In this document: positions 35,415-43,790 of the stretch, one piece after another
Position numbering within the stretch: the first letter of the stretch is position 1
How the letters are laid out: each line of letters begins with the position of its first letter
Assembly (NCBI RefSeq): GCF_001995095.2
Contig: NZ_MTSD02000005.1
Coordinates: 62,001-126,000, forward strand
From: Oceanospirillum linum
GTDB lineage: Bacteria; Pseudomonadota; Gammaproteobacteria; Pseudomonadales; Halomonadaceae
Direction of reading: 5' to 3'
DNA length: 64,000 nt
Notes under the pieces: model-generated
What the model was told of the DNA's origin: nothing
The model's database searches: none
What the model saw: only the letters and a program-made list of their open reading frames with translations
Position numbers and translations under genes: made by a program

Positions 35415-36248
35415 ATGTTGAAATCAACCCTGAAAAGCTGGAGCAGAAAAGCTGCTCTGGCCACGGCTATGGTCTTGGGTGTCAGTTCTCTGGCGCAGGC
35501 TCATCCTATGTGGCTGCTGCCCCATGAGTACAACCTTTCCGGTGAAAAGCCGGAATGGATCACCGTTGATGCCTCTGCGTCACATACGATCTTCAGCCCT
35601 GACAAAGCTTTGGGTCTGGATCGTATCTCGATTTTTACTCCGGAAGGCGGTAAGCAACGCCTGGGTAGCTATTTCAAGGGGCATCGCCGCAGTGTCTTTG
35701 ACCTGGAAATTGATCAGCCTGGCACCTGGAAAATGGAGCTGAAACGTCCAACGGTTTATTTCACTTTCTATACGAATAAACGTGGCGCTAAAAAGCGTAT
35801 TTTTGCTGATAAGCAGGAAGCTCAGGCACAACTGCCTAAAGGTGCTGAGGATGTTGTGACAAAACAGTTTAATGTCAGCACAGTAGCCTACATCACATGG
35901 CAGGCACCGGATGAAAAAGTTCTGGAACTGACCGGTAAAGGTCTTGAGATTGCAGGGCCTACTCACCCCAGTGATGTGGTAGCCGGTGATGAAGTGAATT
36001 TTCAGTTTTTTGTTGATGGCCAGCCAGCGAAAGACGTTGAGATTGAGTTGACACCGCATAATACCAAATACCGCAATGACCGCATGATGCAGAAACTGAA
36101 AACCGATAGTGAGGGTATGCTGAGCTTTACCCCTGAAATCGTGGGGCCTTGGTATCTGACGGCAAAAGTTGATCATAAACGTCAATCTGAGCGTGCTGAT
36201 AGCGAAAGCTCTTTACTTTATATGACGTTTGACGCCCAGTTACCTTAG
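35415..36248 (+). CDS. DUF4198 exported protein with mature N-terminal His
   Basis: A 277-aa exported protein. After a signal peptide of about 29 residues (SSLAQA), the mature chain begins HPMWLLPHEYN, so its first residue would be His. The body has Ig/transthyretin-like strands (DQPGTWKMEL, PSDVVAGDEVNFQFFVDG, PWYLTAKVDH) of the DUF4198 family, known from nickel and other metal loci. Start ATG 35415 follows AAGGAAGG. It is third in the operon, where fpvJ would be. A metal-binding role is an inference from the family and the terminal His. Confidence 0.85.
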   Translation: MLKSTLKSWSRKAALATAMVLGVSSLAQAHPMWLLPHEYNLSGEKPEWITVDASASHTIFSPDKALGLDRISIFTPEGGKQRLGSYFKGHRRSVFDLEIDQPGTWKMELKRPTVYFTFYTNKRGAKKRIFADKQEAQAQLPKGAEDVVTKQFNVSTVAYITWQAPDEKVLELTGKGLEIAGPTHPSDVVAGDEVNFQFFVDGQPAKDVEIELTPHNTKYRNDRMMQKLKTDSEGMLSFTPEIVGPWYLTAKVDHKRQSERADSESSLLYMTFDAQLP

Positions 36249-36258
36249 GAATAACAAG

Positions 36259-36567
36259 ATGAACGCTGTAACGAAAGCTCTGTTTTTGGTGGTGGTGGGC
36301 CTGCTGAGTCAAACTGTGCAGGCGCATTTTCCAATCATGACCTGTGAGCTGGAAAACGGAATGATTCGATGCGAAACCGGTTTCAGCGATGGCAGTCTGA
36401 CTGTGAATAAGCCTGTGACGGTGCTCGATTATGATGACGAGGTCTTGTTGCAGCTGAAAACCGATTCGGCATCTGCTGTGGAGTTTTCTGCACCTGAAGG
36501 CGAATATTACATTCGCTTTGATTCCGGCCACGAACAACCGGTAGAGATCGACTATGACGAACTCTGA
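36259..36567 (+). CDS. Small exported protein of 102 aa, unknown
   Basis: A signal peptide ends at TVQA near residue 22 and the mature chain begins HFPIMTCELENG, again with His first, then a second Cys 10 residues on. The rest is acidic and strand-rich (LTVNKPVTVLDYDDEV, EYYIRFDSGHE), ending in DYDEL. ATG 36259 follows TAGGA. Its end overlaps the DUF6162 gene by 14 bp. I do not recognise a family. It is an additional member of this operon compared with the eight-gene Pseudomonas set as I remember it. Confidence 0.72.
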   Translation: MNAVTKALFLVVVGLLSQTVQAHFPIMTCELENGMIRCETGFSDGSLTVNKPVTVLDYDDEVLLQLKTDSASAVEFSAPEGEYYIRFDSGHEQPVEIDYDEL

Positions 36568-37108
36568 CTCTGCTTCGGACCGTTCTGTAACAAAGGCTGA
36601 GGCCGGTATGGTTCAGCAGGTCCACCCTCTGAACGGTCAGAGGGAAACCCGTTGGGCGCTACTGGTTTTGCTGGTTATTCTGCTGATTAGTGGTATAGGC
36701 GTCTGGATGAATCAGGCGCCGGTATCACCGGTCGTTTCTCACCTCAGTCTGAATACCGACCAGAAAGCACTTCTCACTCAGCTAAGTAGTGCTGCCAGTG
36801 AGATCCGTTTTATCGCTGAGGGTGAGACCGGTGCCACCTCGGGTCAGATTGCATGGCCGGATACTGAAACACTGGAGGGCTTTCTGATCCCTCCATTTTC
36901 TGATGAAGCCGGTGCGTCGCTGTACGACTGGAGCAGCCCTGAAGGGGGCTGTTACTTGGGCGTGTCAGTCAAAGGCCATAGCTATTTTATGCTGCTGATG
37001 AATGATGACCTTACATCGCCAGCCCAGATCTACAGCCGCTCTTCGCCACCCAGTTCCGATCCTTGTCATCTGACGGATCAATGGCAACACCAACTATCAG
37101 AATTTTAG
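36554..37108 (+). CDS. DUF6162-like membrane-anchored protein
   Basis: A 184-aa protein with a 35-residue cytosolic tail, one transmembrane helix (WALLVLLVILLISGIGVWM, residues 34-52) and a periplasmic part of about 130 residues. It has two Cys (GGCYLGVSVKGHSYFMLL and SSDPCHLTDQW) that could form a disulfide. It looks like DUF6162, a family found beside metal ABC transporters; recall, not a search, supports this. The start overlaps the preceding gene by 14 bp. Confidence 0.72.
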   Translation: MTNSDSASDRSVTKAEAGMVQQVHPLNGQRETRWALLVLLVILLISGIGVWMNQAPVSPVVSHLSLNTDQKALLTQLSSAASEIRFIAEGETGATSGQIAWPDTETLEGFLIPPFSDEAGASLYDWSSPEGGCYLGVSVKGHSYFMLLMNDDLTSPAQIYSRSSPPSSDPCHLTDQWQHQLSEF

Positions 37109-37139
37109 CCGAACGCAGATGTTCGGCAGGAGCCTTGTT

Positions 37140-38153
37140 GTGTCTCTCTTATCTGCTTTACACGTCTATCCTTTCCTGAATCGCCTGAAAATCAGGGGGA
37201 GCTGGCTTATTTTGCTGGCTCTTTCGTTTCTGTCGGCAGGTGTTGATGCCGCAGAAAAACGTCTTCAGATCGGCATCGCATTGCATCCTTATTACAGCTA
37301 TGTTGCTCATGTTGTTGGTGACAGGGCAGATATTCTTCCGCTGGTTGAAGCAGGTTTTAATCCACACAGTTATGAGCTGCAGCCATCTGATCTGAATCGC
37401 CTGATGAAGATGGATGCTTTGGTTCTGAACGGAATCGGTCACGATGAGTTTGCTGTTCAGGCTGTAGAAAAACTGATGCACAGTCAGCCGGTGTTGAAAG
37501 AGCGGTTAACGCTGATCTATGCCAATAAGAATGTACCTTTACTGGCAGCGGCAAACACCCGGAACGCCTGGAATCCACACACTTTTGTTTCTATTGATGC
37601 TGCGATTCGACAGGTCTATACCATCGCTCGGGAGTTAGGCTTACTTGATCCGGATAATGCCCGCTATTTCCAGAAAAATGCGTTGCTCTATGCCCGGTCA
37701 TTACGTCAGCTGAAGAATCATTATCTCAGGTCTTTCAAGGGTAAAGATCTGAGTGGTATCCGCATTGCCAGTACCCATAATGCCTACGGTTATTTTCTGC
37801 AGGAGTTTGGTATTGGCATTGATACGGTTATCGAGCCAGCCCACGGCGTTGAACCCAGTGCAACGCAACTGCAGAAAACCATTGAACGTATCCGAAAAGC
37901 TAACGTTAATCTGCTGTTTACGGAGCTGGATATGGATAACCGCTATGTGAAAACCATCGAAGCGGCTACCGGAGTTCGCCTATACCATTTTTCTCATATG
38001 ACCCATGGGGAGTTTGAAAAAGATAAGGTCTATCGGGAGATGGAGCAAAATCTCAAAACCCTGACTGAGGCGCTTAATAAGGCATTGGAACTGCAATCTG
38101 CAGCGACCCAGGTCTCGATCTCTCCTGAATCCACTAAGTCTGAGGTGTTGTGA
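37140..38153 (+). CDS. Metal-binding periplasmic protein of ZnuA/TroA type (FpvC-like)
   Basis: A 337-aa cluster A-I binding protein. The metal site is visible: His76 in FNPHSYE, His147 in NPHTFVS, His213 in STHNAYGYF and an acidic residue in FTELDMDNR near 264. It lacks the long His-rich loop of ZnuA. The signal peptide is unusually long (about 40 residues), with a hydrophobic core LILLALSFLSAGVDA. GTG 37140 has AGGAG 8-12 bases upstream; ATG 37119 is in frame but overlaps that site. In the Pseudomonas system FpvC binds iron released from pyoverdine. Confidence 0.87.
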   Translation: MSLLSALHVYPFLNRLKIRGSWLILLALSFLSAGVDAAEKRLQIGIALHPYYSYVAHVVGDRADILPLVEAGFNPHSYELQPSDLNRLMKMDALVLNGIGHDEFAVQAVEKLMHSQPVLKERLTLIYANKNVPLLAAANTRNAWNPHTFVSIDAAIRQVYTIARELGLLDPDNARYFQKNALLYARSLRQLKNHYLRSFKGKDLSGIRIASTHNAYGYFLQEFGIGIDTVIEPAHGVEPSATQLQKTIERIRKANVNLLFTELDMDNRYVKTIEAATGVRLYHFSHMTHGEFEKDKVYREMEQNLKTLTEALNKALELQSAATQVSISPESTKSEVL

Positions 38154-38971
38154 TGAATGCATTAACGGCATCTGACGTTTCTGTTAACAGTGATCCAAAG
38201 GTTAGCGGTAAGCCAGAAATTAATAGGGGGAAGCCAGAGATTAATAGTCCTCCTAAGATTAAATCAGGACCGGCGCTTCATCTGGATCAGCTTAGCCTCA
38301 GCTTTGGGGATAACATGCTGTTTAATCCGGTCAGTATGACACTGACGGCTGGTCAGCTGCATATGTTGACCGGTGCCAATGGTGCCGGTAAATCTTCACT
38401 GCTTAAATGCCTGGCGGGACTGATGCCGCACCAGGGCGAAATCTGTTGGTTATGGCCTGAAAACAGTTCCGATCAAGTAGACAAAGTAGCCTATATCCCT
38501 CAGTTAGAAGCCTTTGATGCGACATTGCCGATCACTGTGGAAGACTATCTTCTGGCCAGTATTCAGCCGCGTATCTTTTTTCGTAAGCCACCGGTTAAAG
38601 AGCAGCAACGTCTTGAACAGCTTTTGAGCCGTGTCGGCCTTGAGCAAAAGCGCAACCGAAAAATCGGCCAGCTCTCCGGTGGGGAGCGTCAGCGGCTTTT
38701 GTTTGCCCGGGCATTAGCCCAGGACGCTACACTTTGGTTTCTTGATGAGCCCATGAACGGTCTGGATCAGGAAGCACAGGGACAAATTCTGCAATTAATT
38801 CTGCAACTAAAAGCACAGGGCTGCACCTTGGTTATGGTGCATCATGATATTGAGTTTGTTACAGCGCATGCGGATCAGGAGGTTCGGATATGCGATGGCA
38901 ATATCATGGTGGTTACTCCTGCTCCTGTTGACGATGGTTTGGTAGTGCCTCTTGGAGTCGCACAGATATGA
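38153..38971 (+). CDS. Metal ABC transporter ATPase (ZnuC/FpvD-like)
   Basis: A 272-aa ATPase. Walker A GANGAGKSS lies near residue 80, signature LSGGERQRLLFARAL near 170, Walker B LWFLDEPMNGLD near 192 and the switch region VMVHHDIEF near 225. ATG 38153 overlaps the preceding stop by one base. The N-terminus is odd: about 40 extra residues with a short duplication (GKPEIN twice) before the conserved core. It would power import of metal through the permease encoded next. Confidence 0.9.
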   Translation: MNALTASDVSVNSDPKVSGKPEINRGKPEINSPPKIKSGPALHLDQLSLSFGDNMLFNPVSMTLTAGQLHMLTGANGAGKSSLLKCLAGLMPHQGEICWLWPENSSDQVDKVAYIPQLEAFDATLPITVEDYLLASIQPRIFFRKPPVKEQQRLEQLLSRVGLEQKRNRKIGQLSGGERQRLLFARALAQDATLWFLDEPMNGLDQEAQGQILQLILQLKAQGCTLVMVHHDIEFVTAHADQEVRICDGNIMVVTPAPVDDGLVVPLGVAQI

Positions 38972-39873
38972 TAATGCAACAATGGCTGGCTTCCGGTGTT
39001 GAGCAGGGCTGGCTACCGGAAATATTTCAGTACCCTTTTGTCACCTATGCATTGATTGCGGCTGTGATGGTTGGTCCTTTGTTAGGCGCTTTGGGTACGC
39101 TGGTGGTGGTTAAGCGTTTAGCCTTTTTTTCAGAAGCGGTGGGCCATGGCGCTTTGACCGGCGTTGCCGTCGGCATTCTGCTCGGAGAACCGGCGACACA
39201 GCCGATCGCTGCGTTGTTTGGCTTCTGTCTGAGCTTTGCATTGATTCTGCATTGGGTCAAAAGCCGGACACAGGTTCCCTATGATGCACTGGTTGGCGTG
39301 TTTCTGGCCTTTGCCATCGCCCTGGGTGCCGCTCTGCTGCTCTACGTCGCCAAAGTGGTGAATGTCCATATTCTGGAAAATGTACTCTTTGGTTCTATCC
39401 TGACGGTCACGCCGAACGATCTGATTCTGCTGGGGCTTATCAGCCTTGTTAGCTGGGTTATGATCTGGCGCTATGGCAATCAGGCCCTGATGTCGGCTCT
39501 GCAGCCTGAGTTGGCACGGGTTCAGGGGGCGGGGGGGCGACGAGCCCGTGTTACCTTGCTGGATTACGGGTTTGTGCTGCTGATCGCTTTAATCACGGTG
39601 GCGGCGGTAAAAATTATCGGTGCCGTTTTGGTGGGGGCTCTGTTGTTGATCCCGGCGACAACAGCGCGCTTGATCAGCCATAACTTGCGGGGCTTTTTTA
39701 TTCGCACACTTCTCATCTCCACGGGAAGTTGTGTGGCTGGGGTTGTGCTGCCAATGGCTCTTGAGATTCCTATTCCATCCGGGGCCGCTATTGTTTTATT
39801 GGCGAGTAGTCTCTTCCTTGTGGTCGTCCTGTTGCGCCAGTTAGGCTGGCTGCAAACTCAGGCGAATGGTTAG
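38968..39873 (+). CDS. Metal ABC transporter permease (ZnuB/FpvE-like)
   Basis: A 301-aa inner-membrane protein with about eight helices of the ABC-3 family. GPLLGALGTLVVVKRLAFFSEAVGHGALTGVAVG near residues 36-68 is the family hallmark, and KIIGAVLVGALLLIPATTARL near 215 is another conserved stretch. The start overlaps the ATPase stop as ATGA. Together with the two preceding genes it forms a complete cluster A-I importer for Fe, Zn or Mn; context favours iron. Confidence 0.93.
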   Translation: MIMQQWLASGVEQGWLPEIFQYPFVTYALIAAVMVGPLLGALGTLVVVKRLAFFSEAVGHGALTGVAVGILLGEPATQPIAALFGFCLSFALILHWVKSRTQVPYDALVGVFLAFAIALGAALLLYVAKVVNVHILENVLFGSILTVTPNDLILLGLISLVSWVMIWRYGNQALMSALQPELARVQGAGGRRARVTLLDYGFVLLIALITVAAVKIIGAVLVGALLLIPATTARLISHNLRGFFIRTLLISTGSCVAGVVLPMALEIPIPSGAAIVLLASSLFLVVVLLRQLGWLQTQANG

Positions 39874-39909
39874 TTATTGCTTTTATTGTCTTTTACTGGA
39901 GAGCTCTGT

Positions 39910-40830
39910 ATGCCCGGTACTCTGAAAAAAATATCACTATCTTCAGATAAAAACACCTTCTTCCATCGAAGGATGCAGAGCTTGCTGCCTACGCTTTTGG
40001 TACTAGTGTTGGTTCTGGGGACACTGTTATTAGTGTTGAGCCGTACTGTAGCTGCAGCGCCTGATTCTTCTTCTGGTGATGAGTCTGAGCCGGAATCTTT
40101 AGCCACGGTATTGCCCGCAGCGCATTTATTAAGTAAGTCCCTTTTGGCCGGAACAGGGGTGCGGGTGGACTACCTCCCAGCCAAGCGTTATCCGGTGAGC
40201 CGGATACGTTACTGGATCGATAAGAAATTATCCGAGGCATTACCGGGTCTGCCAAGTTATCGTGCAGTTGTTGAAACGGCATCTATCTGGCCGGAAGGCT
40301 CTGTGTATGCAAATCTGCGACAGCGTAATATTGCGGTTATCCCTGTTGATATGGCGATACAGCTTAAGCCGGATGGTGCCCGTATCAGTCGTGCGGCGGG
40401 GGATTCAGCACTGGATTTTTTCTGGTTAAATCCGGCTAATTTGAAAGTGATGGTGAGTATTCTGTCCGAGGACTTCAGCCGCATCTGGCCGGAGCATCAG
40501 CCGTTAATTCATCAGAACCAACAGCGTGCACTAGAACAGATCACCGGGTTTGCTCTCAAGCTGGATGATATGCTCTGGCAACAGGGCTGGGATGGAGTTT
40601 GTAGTGATGATAGCGCCCTGTACCCTATGTTACAGAGCTTAAGTCTGCCGATGTTGGCGGAGGACAAAACGGATGACCTTGATGGTTTTCGTTGTTTGTG
40701 GATTGAAGAAGGTAAAAAAGCTTCAGCTGAGCCAAATTTATGGGTCGTTAACGGACTGAATCGATTTGAGAGTGGGTCTCTAGCTGACTGGTTAGAGGTT
40801 AACCTGAATAAGTTGCAACAGGTTCAGTAG
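39910..40830 (+). CDS. Degenerate ZnuA-like second binding protein (FpvF-like)
   Basis: A 306-aa protein with an N-terminal hydrophobic segment (residues 19-45, LLPTLLVLVLVLGTLLLVLS) that may be a signal or anchor. The stretch FWLNPANLKVMVSILSEDF aligns with NPHTFVSIDAAIRQVYTIA of the binding protein at 37140, but the metal His is replaced. So it is a paralogue that has lost metal ligands. The Pseudomonas system also has a second binding protein, FpvF, which is thought to grip the siderophore. ATG 39910 has GGAG 9-12 bases upstream; the frame opens earlier at 39877. Confidence 0.75.
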   Translation: MPGTLKKISLSSDKNTFFHRRMQSLLPTLLVLVLVLGTLLLVLSRTVAAAPDSSSGDESEPESLATVLPAAHLLSKSLLAGTGVRVDYLPAKRYPVSRIRYWIDKKLSEALPGLPSYRAVVETASIWPEGSVYANLRQRNIAVIPVDMAIQLKPDGARISRAAGDSALDFFWLNPANLKVMVSILSEDFSRIWPEHQPLIHQNQQRALEQITGFALKLDDMLWQQGWDGVCSDDSALYPMLQSLSLPMLAEDKTDDLDGFRCLWIEEGKKASAEPNLWVVNGLNRFESGSLADWLEVNLNKLQQVQ

Positions 40831-40887
40831 CTGATCCGGATTCAATGCTGATCTTATGAAGGATTTTTGTTTAAAGCTAATCCCGCC

Positions 40888-40921
40888 GAAACCTTACTGA
40901 TTGACTGATCAGTAGGGTTCC
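40888..40921 (+). terminator. Hairpin after the Fpv-like operon
   Basis: GAAACCTTACTGAT and ATCAGTAGGGTTCC pair over 14 positions with one mismatch and one G-U pair around TGACTG. No T run follows, so it may act as an RNA 3' end rather than a classic terminator. Confidence 0.5.
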
Positions 40922-41069
40922 GGGAGGATCGGGAGTTAGCCGTTGCTAATGGTTGAATGTTATTTTAACGCTCTGTCATGGGATGGAAATGTGGCCTGGT
41001 GTCACATTAGGCGAAGTGTCACAGAGACAATTTGTCGCAATAATCAGATACAGGGTTAACAGATATCAT

Positions 41070-41915
41070 TCAATACAGGGGCTGTTCCGGCCATATAAGC
41101 CAGAGAGCCAGCAAGCCAGGAATCACACTGGCAAGTACTGTTCCCGCCAAATCTTTCCACCGGGGCCGTTTAGCCTTTTTATGGCTAGCAGATGGCCACT
41201 TAATCAGTAAAGGCAGTGCCAGCAAAAGAAGCGCCCATACGCTGACATCTGCGTAGTAGTGCGCATAAGCCAGTACCATTAGCCAGACAGCCAATGAACC
41301 CCGTGCAATCAATAATGGTATCTGCGGTTCTGTTTTGAGCATTAGAGCCATAAGCCAGACGGCACCTAGTGCCGCACAGATCCCGCCGATCATCTGAGCC
41401 AGCGATAGCGAGCTTGAGATACCGGTTACCAGGGCTGACATTGTCATCATAACGATCAGGCTGACCGGAAAGCGGAAGCTGTTGTGCTGACGTTCTGCAG
41501 CCATCAAGGTGATACCTGCAACCAGTAAACCACCGATGGCGTGACTTATGATTTCAACCAGTGACATTCGACCCACAATAGGTTGAGCGACGACTGCAAA
41601 GCTGAGTACCAGAGCAACGCCAAAACCTGCCATACGAATATTCTGTGGCGTGCGCATCGCCAGAGTTGGAATGAGAGGCATCAATAGCAGCCAATCCATC
41701 GCCTGACGGGGTGGGAAGTTCCAACGGGTGTGAATACCCTGGGCGGCTGTCAGCCAGGCCAGCCAGATCACCAGAGGTGCCAGCCAGTATGCGGTTTTGA
41801 CTTTGCCGGACTTTGCCAGCTTAAAGAGGATAAAACTGATCACCAGTGCTGCCAGCATTGGATAAATGACAATCGGCAATAGCATCATCAGCGGGGAAAC
41901 GGATTCACCGTACAT
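41070..41915 (-). CDS. Polytopic membrane protein, unknown
   Basis: A 281-aa protein with about eight or nine hydrophobic helices and no signal for a known transporter. A basic loop (SHKKAKRPRWKDL) near residue 245 is the longest polar stretch. I do not recognise the family. It is transcribed leftward after the Fpv-like operon, about 140 bp beyond yceI in the same direction, and may share that gene's message. A role in the membrane is all that can be said. Confidence 0.7.
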   Translation of the reverse strand: MYGESVSPLMMLLPIVIYPMLAALVISFILFKLAKSGKVKTAYWLAPLVIWLAWLTAAQGIHTRWNFPPRQAMDWLLLMPLIPTLAMRTPQNIRMAGFGVALVLSFAVVAQPIVGRMSLVEIISHAIGGLLVAGITLMAAERQHNSFRFPVSLIVMMTMSALVTGISSSLSLAQMIGGICAALGAVWLMALMLKTEPQIPLLIARGSLAVWLMVLAYAHYYADVSVWALLLLALPLLIKWPSASHKKAKRPRWKDLAGTVLASVIPGLLALWLIWPEQPLY

Positions 41916-41998
41916 ACTTGGGTGTCCTTGTTGGAGTGCAAAGTCAATGTCTGCACTTAAGATCGGTATGACTGAGAAGCTTTAGTAGTCCAAAGCAG

Positions 41999-42025
41999 AG
42001 AAAGCGCCCTTGAGCGCTTTCGGTT
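41999..42025 (-). terminator. Hairpin after yceI
   Basis: Read on the minus strand, GAAAGCGCTC and GGGCGCTTTC form a stem with a short loop, followed by TCTGCTTT. It lies about 30 bases after the yceI stop and probably ends that message. Confidence 0.55.
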
Positions 42026-42057
42026 CATATAGCCCTATTGGCTGATCTGCGTAAGCG

Positions 42058-42624
42058 TTATTTGCGGATACCTTCGATGAAGAGCTCAACTTTAATCTCG
42101 TCACCGATACCGCCCATCATCTGGTCAACACCAAACTCAGAACGTTTAATGGTCGTTGTACCATTGAAGCCACTGCGGTAGTTACCCCATGGATCTTTGC
42201 CTTCGCCAATTTTGACGATATTCAGATCAACAGTCTTGGTGATACCGTGCAGGCTTAACTCGCCCGTTAGGACACCTTGAGTTGCGTTCCCTTGGTAACC
42301 GGTAGATGTGAAAGTGATTTCCGGGTACTGCTTGGTATCCAGGAAGTCAGGGCTCTTGATATGTTTATCACGGGCTTCATGGTTAGAGTCCAAGCTGTCC
42401 GCATCAATCGTTACAGTGATACTGGATGCCGAAGGGGTTTTCTCATCGTAGCTGTACTCGCCTTCCATTGAGTTAAAGCGCACGACGGTCTCACTGAAAC
42501 CCAAATGGTTGATTTTAAAAAGGATTGCAGTGTGAGCCGGGTCAACCTTGTAGTCTGCGGCAAAAGCAGAGCCGGAAATCAGTGCAGCAGACAGCAGTAC
42601 AGGTTTAATCAAAGATTTAATCAT
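42058..42624 (-). CDS. yceI: YceI family periplasmic lipid-binding protein
   Basis: A 188-aa exported protein with a signal peptide ending at SAFA-AD near residue 22. The mature domain has YKVDPAHTAILFKINHLGFSETVVRF, SLDSNHEARDKHIKSPDFLD and GVLTGELSLHGITKTVDL, the YceI lipocalin-like barrel that binds polyisoprenoids. The exact role is unknown; E. coli YceI is induced by base. It faces away from the LysR gene, with about 240 bp between the two starts. Confidence 0.93.
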   Translation of the reverse strand: MIKSLIKPVLLSAALISGSAFAADYKVDPAHTAILFKINHLGFSETVVRFNSMEGEYSYDEKTPSASSITVTIDADSLDSNHEARDKHIKSPDFLDTKQYPEITFTSTGYQGNATQGVLTGELSLHGITKTVDLNIVKIGEGKDPWGNYRSGFNGTTTIKRSEFGVDQMMGGIGDEIKVELFIEGIRK

Positions 42625-42864
42625 GGTCTTGATTCCGTTTTTCCTAAGTCAGTCTCAGGTGTATTCATTGAGGCAGCCAGCTTTGTTCAGCTACGCCGCG
42701 ATTGATGAACTCATTGTAGATGTGTTGGATTGCCATGATAATAGGTATTAAATGCTATTCACTGTTTCTTTTTAGTTGACAATCTTATGGCTAAATAAAT
42801 GTCCTATTGCGTTTATTTACGTTTTAAGCCGATTGTCTGGTGCTGTTGCTGGTTAGGAAAGAGT

Positions 42865-43767
42865 ATGGATAAATATACAGCTATGCAGGTTTATTGCCGT
42901 GTTGTTGAGTTGGAAAGCTTTGCTGCCACGGGGCGTAGCCTGGGTATATCTACTGCTATGGTGAGTAAACATATCGCAGCCCTTGAGAAAGAGCTGGGCA
43001 TTCGCCTGCTGAATCGTACCACCCGTCGGGTCAACCCCACCGATGAAGGTATCTATTACTATAATCGGTGTCGGACGCTGCTGAGTGAGATCGATGAGCT
43101 GGAATCTTCGGTTACCCAGCAGGGACATGATCCAAGAGGACTGTTGCGGCTGACCGCTCCTATGGATTTTACCCTGTTGCATCTGATTGAGCCGATTCAG
43201 GCATTTCAGAAAGCGTACCCTCTGGTTCGGATCGAGCTGGAGCTGGATGACCGCCAACGTAACCTGACCGCTGACAACTTTGATGTTGCTATCCGTATTG
43301 CCAATCTGGCCGATTCCAGCCTGGTCGCCCGCAAGCTGACCCAGTGCCGGGGCGGTGTCTATGCCTCACCGGAATACCTGAAAGAGAATGGTACACCGGC
43401 ATCACTCCAGGATCTGCAGCAGCACCGTTGTTTACTGTATACCTACCTGACTCAGGACAGAAATTACTGGGTGTTTCTCGATAAAGATGGCCAGCGGCAG
43501 AAGGTACGAGTGAACTGGACACTGGCCGCAAATAATGGCCGTGCCCTATGTGAAGCCGCAGCCCAGGGGATGGGGATTATTCAGCAGCCGGACTTTATAG
43601 CAGCCCCTTTTGTTAAAGAGGGACGACTGATCCAACTGTTTGAGGATTATCCCAGGTACGACCTTAATGTATATGCGGTTTATCAGCATCGTCAGTTTCT
43701 GCCTGTCCGCATTGCGGCCTTTGTTGATTTTCTGCGGGACTACTTTGAGGGGTATAAACGCTGGTAG
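42865..43767 (+). CDS. LysR family transcriptional regulator
   Basis: A 300-aa regulator. The helix-turn-helix is at residues 5-60 (FAATGRSLGISTAMVSKHIAALEKELGIRLLNRTTRRV). The effector domain follows from about 88. ATG 42865 follows AGGAAAGAG; the frame opens at 42799. LysR proteins commonly act on a divergent gene, which here is yceI about 240 bp away, so control of yceI is a reasonable guess. Confidence 0.9.
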   Translation: MDKYTAMQVYCRVVELESFAATGRSLGISTAMVSKHIAALEKELGIRLLNRTTRRVNPTDEGIYYYNRCRTLLSEIDELESSVTQQGHDPRGLLRLTAPMDFTLLHLIEPIQAFQKAYPLVRIELELDDRQRNLTADNFDVAIRIANLADSSLVARKLTQCRGGVYASPEYLKENGTPASLQDLQQHRCLLYTYLTQDRNYWVFLDKDGQRQKVRVNWTLAANNGRALCEAAAQGMGIIQQPDFIAAPFVKEGRLIQLFEDYPRYDLNVYAVYQHRQFLPVRIAAFVDFLRDYFEGYKRW

Positions 43768-43790
43768 GTAGCACTCCTGTTTTTGGCTAA

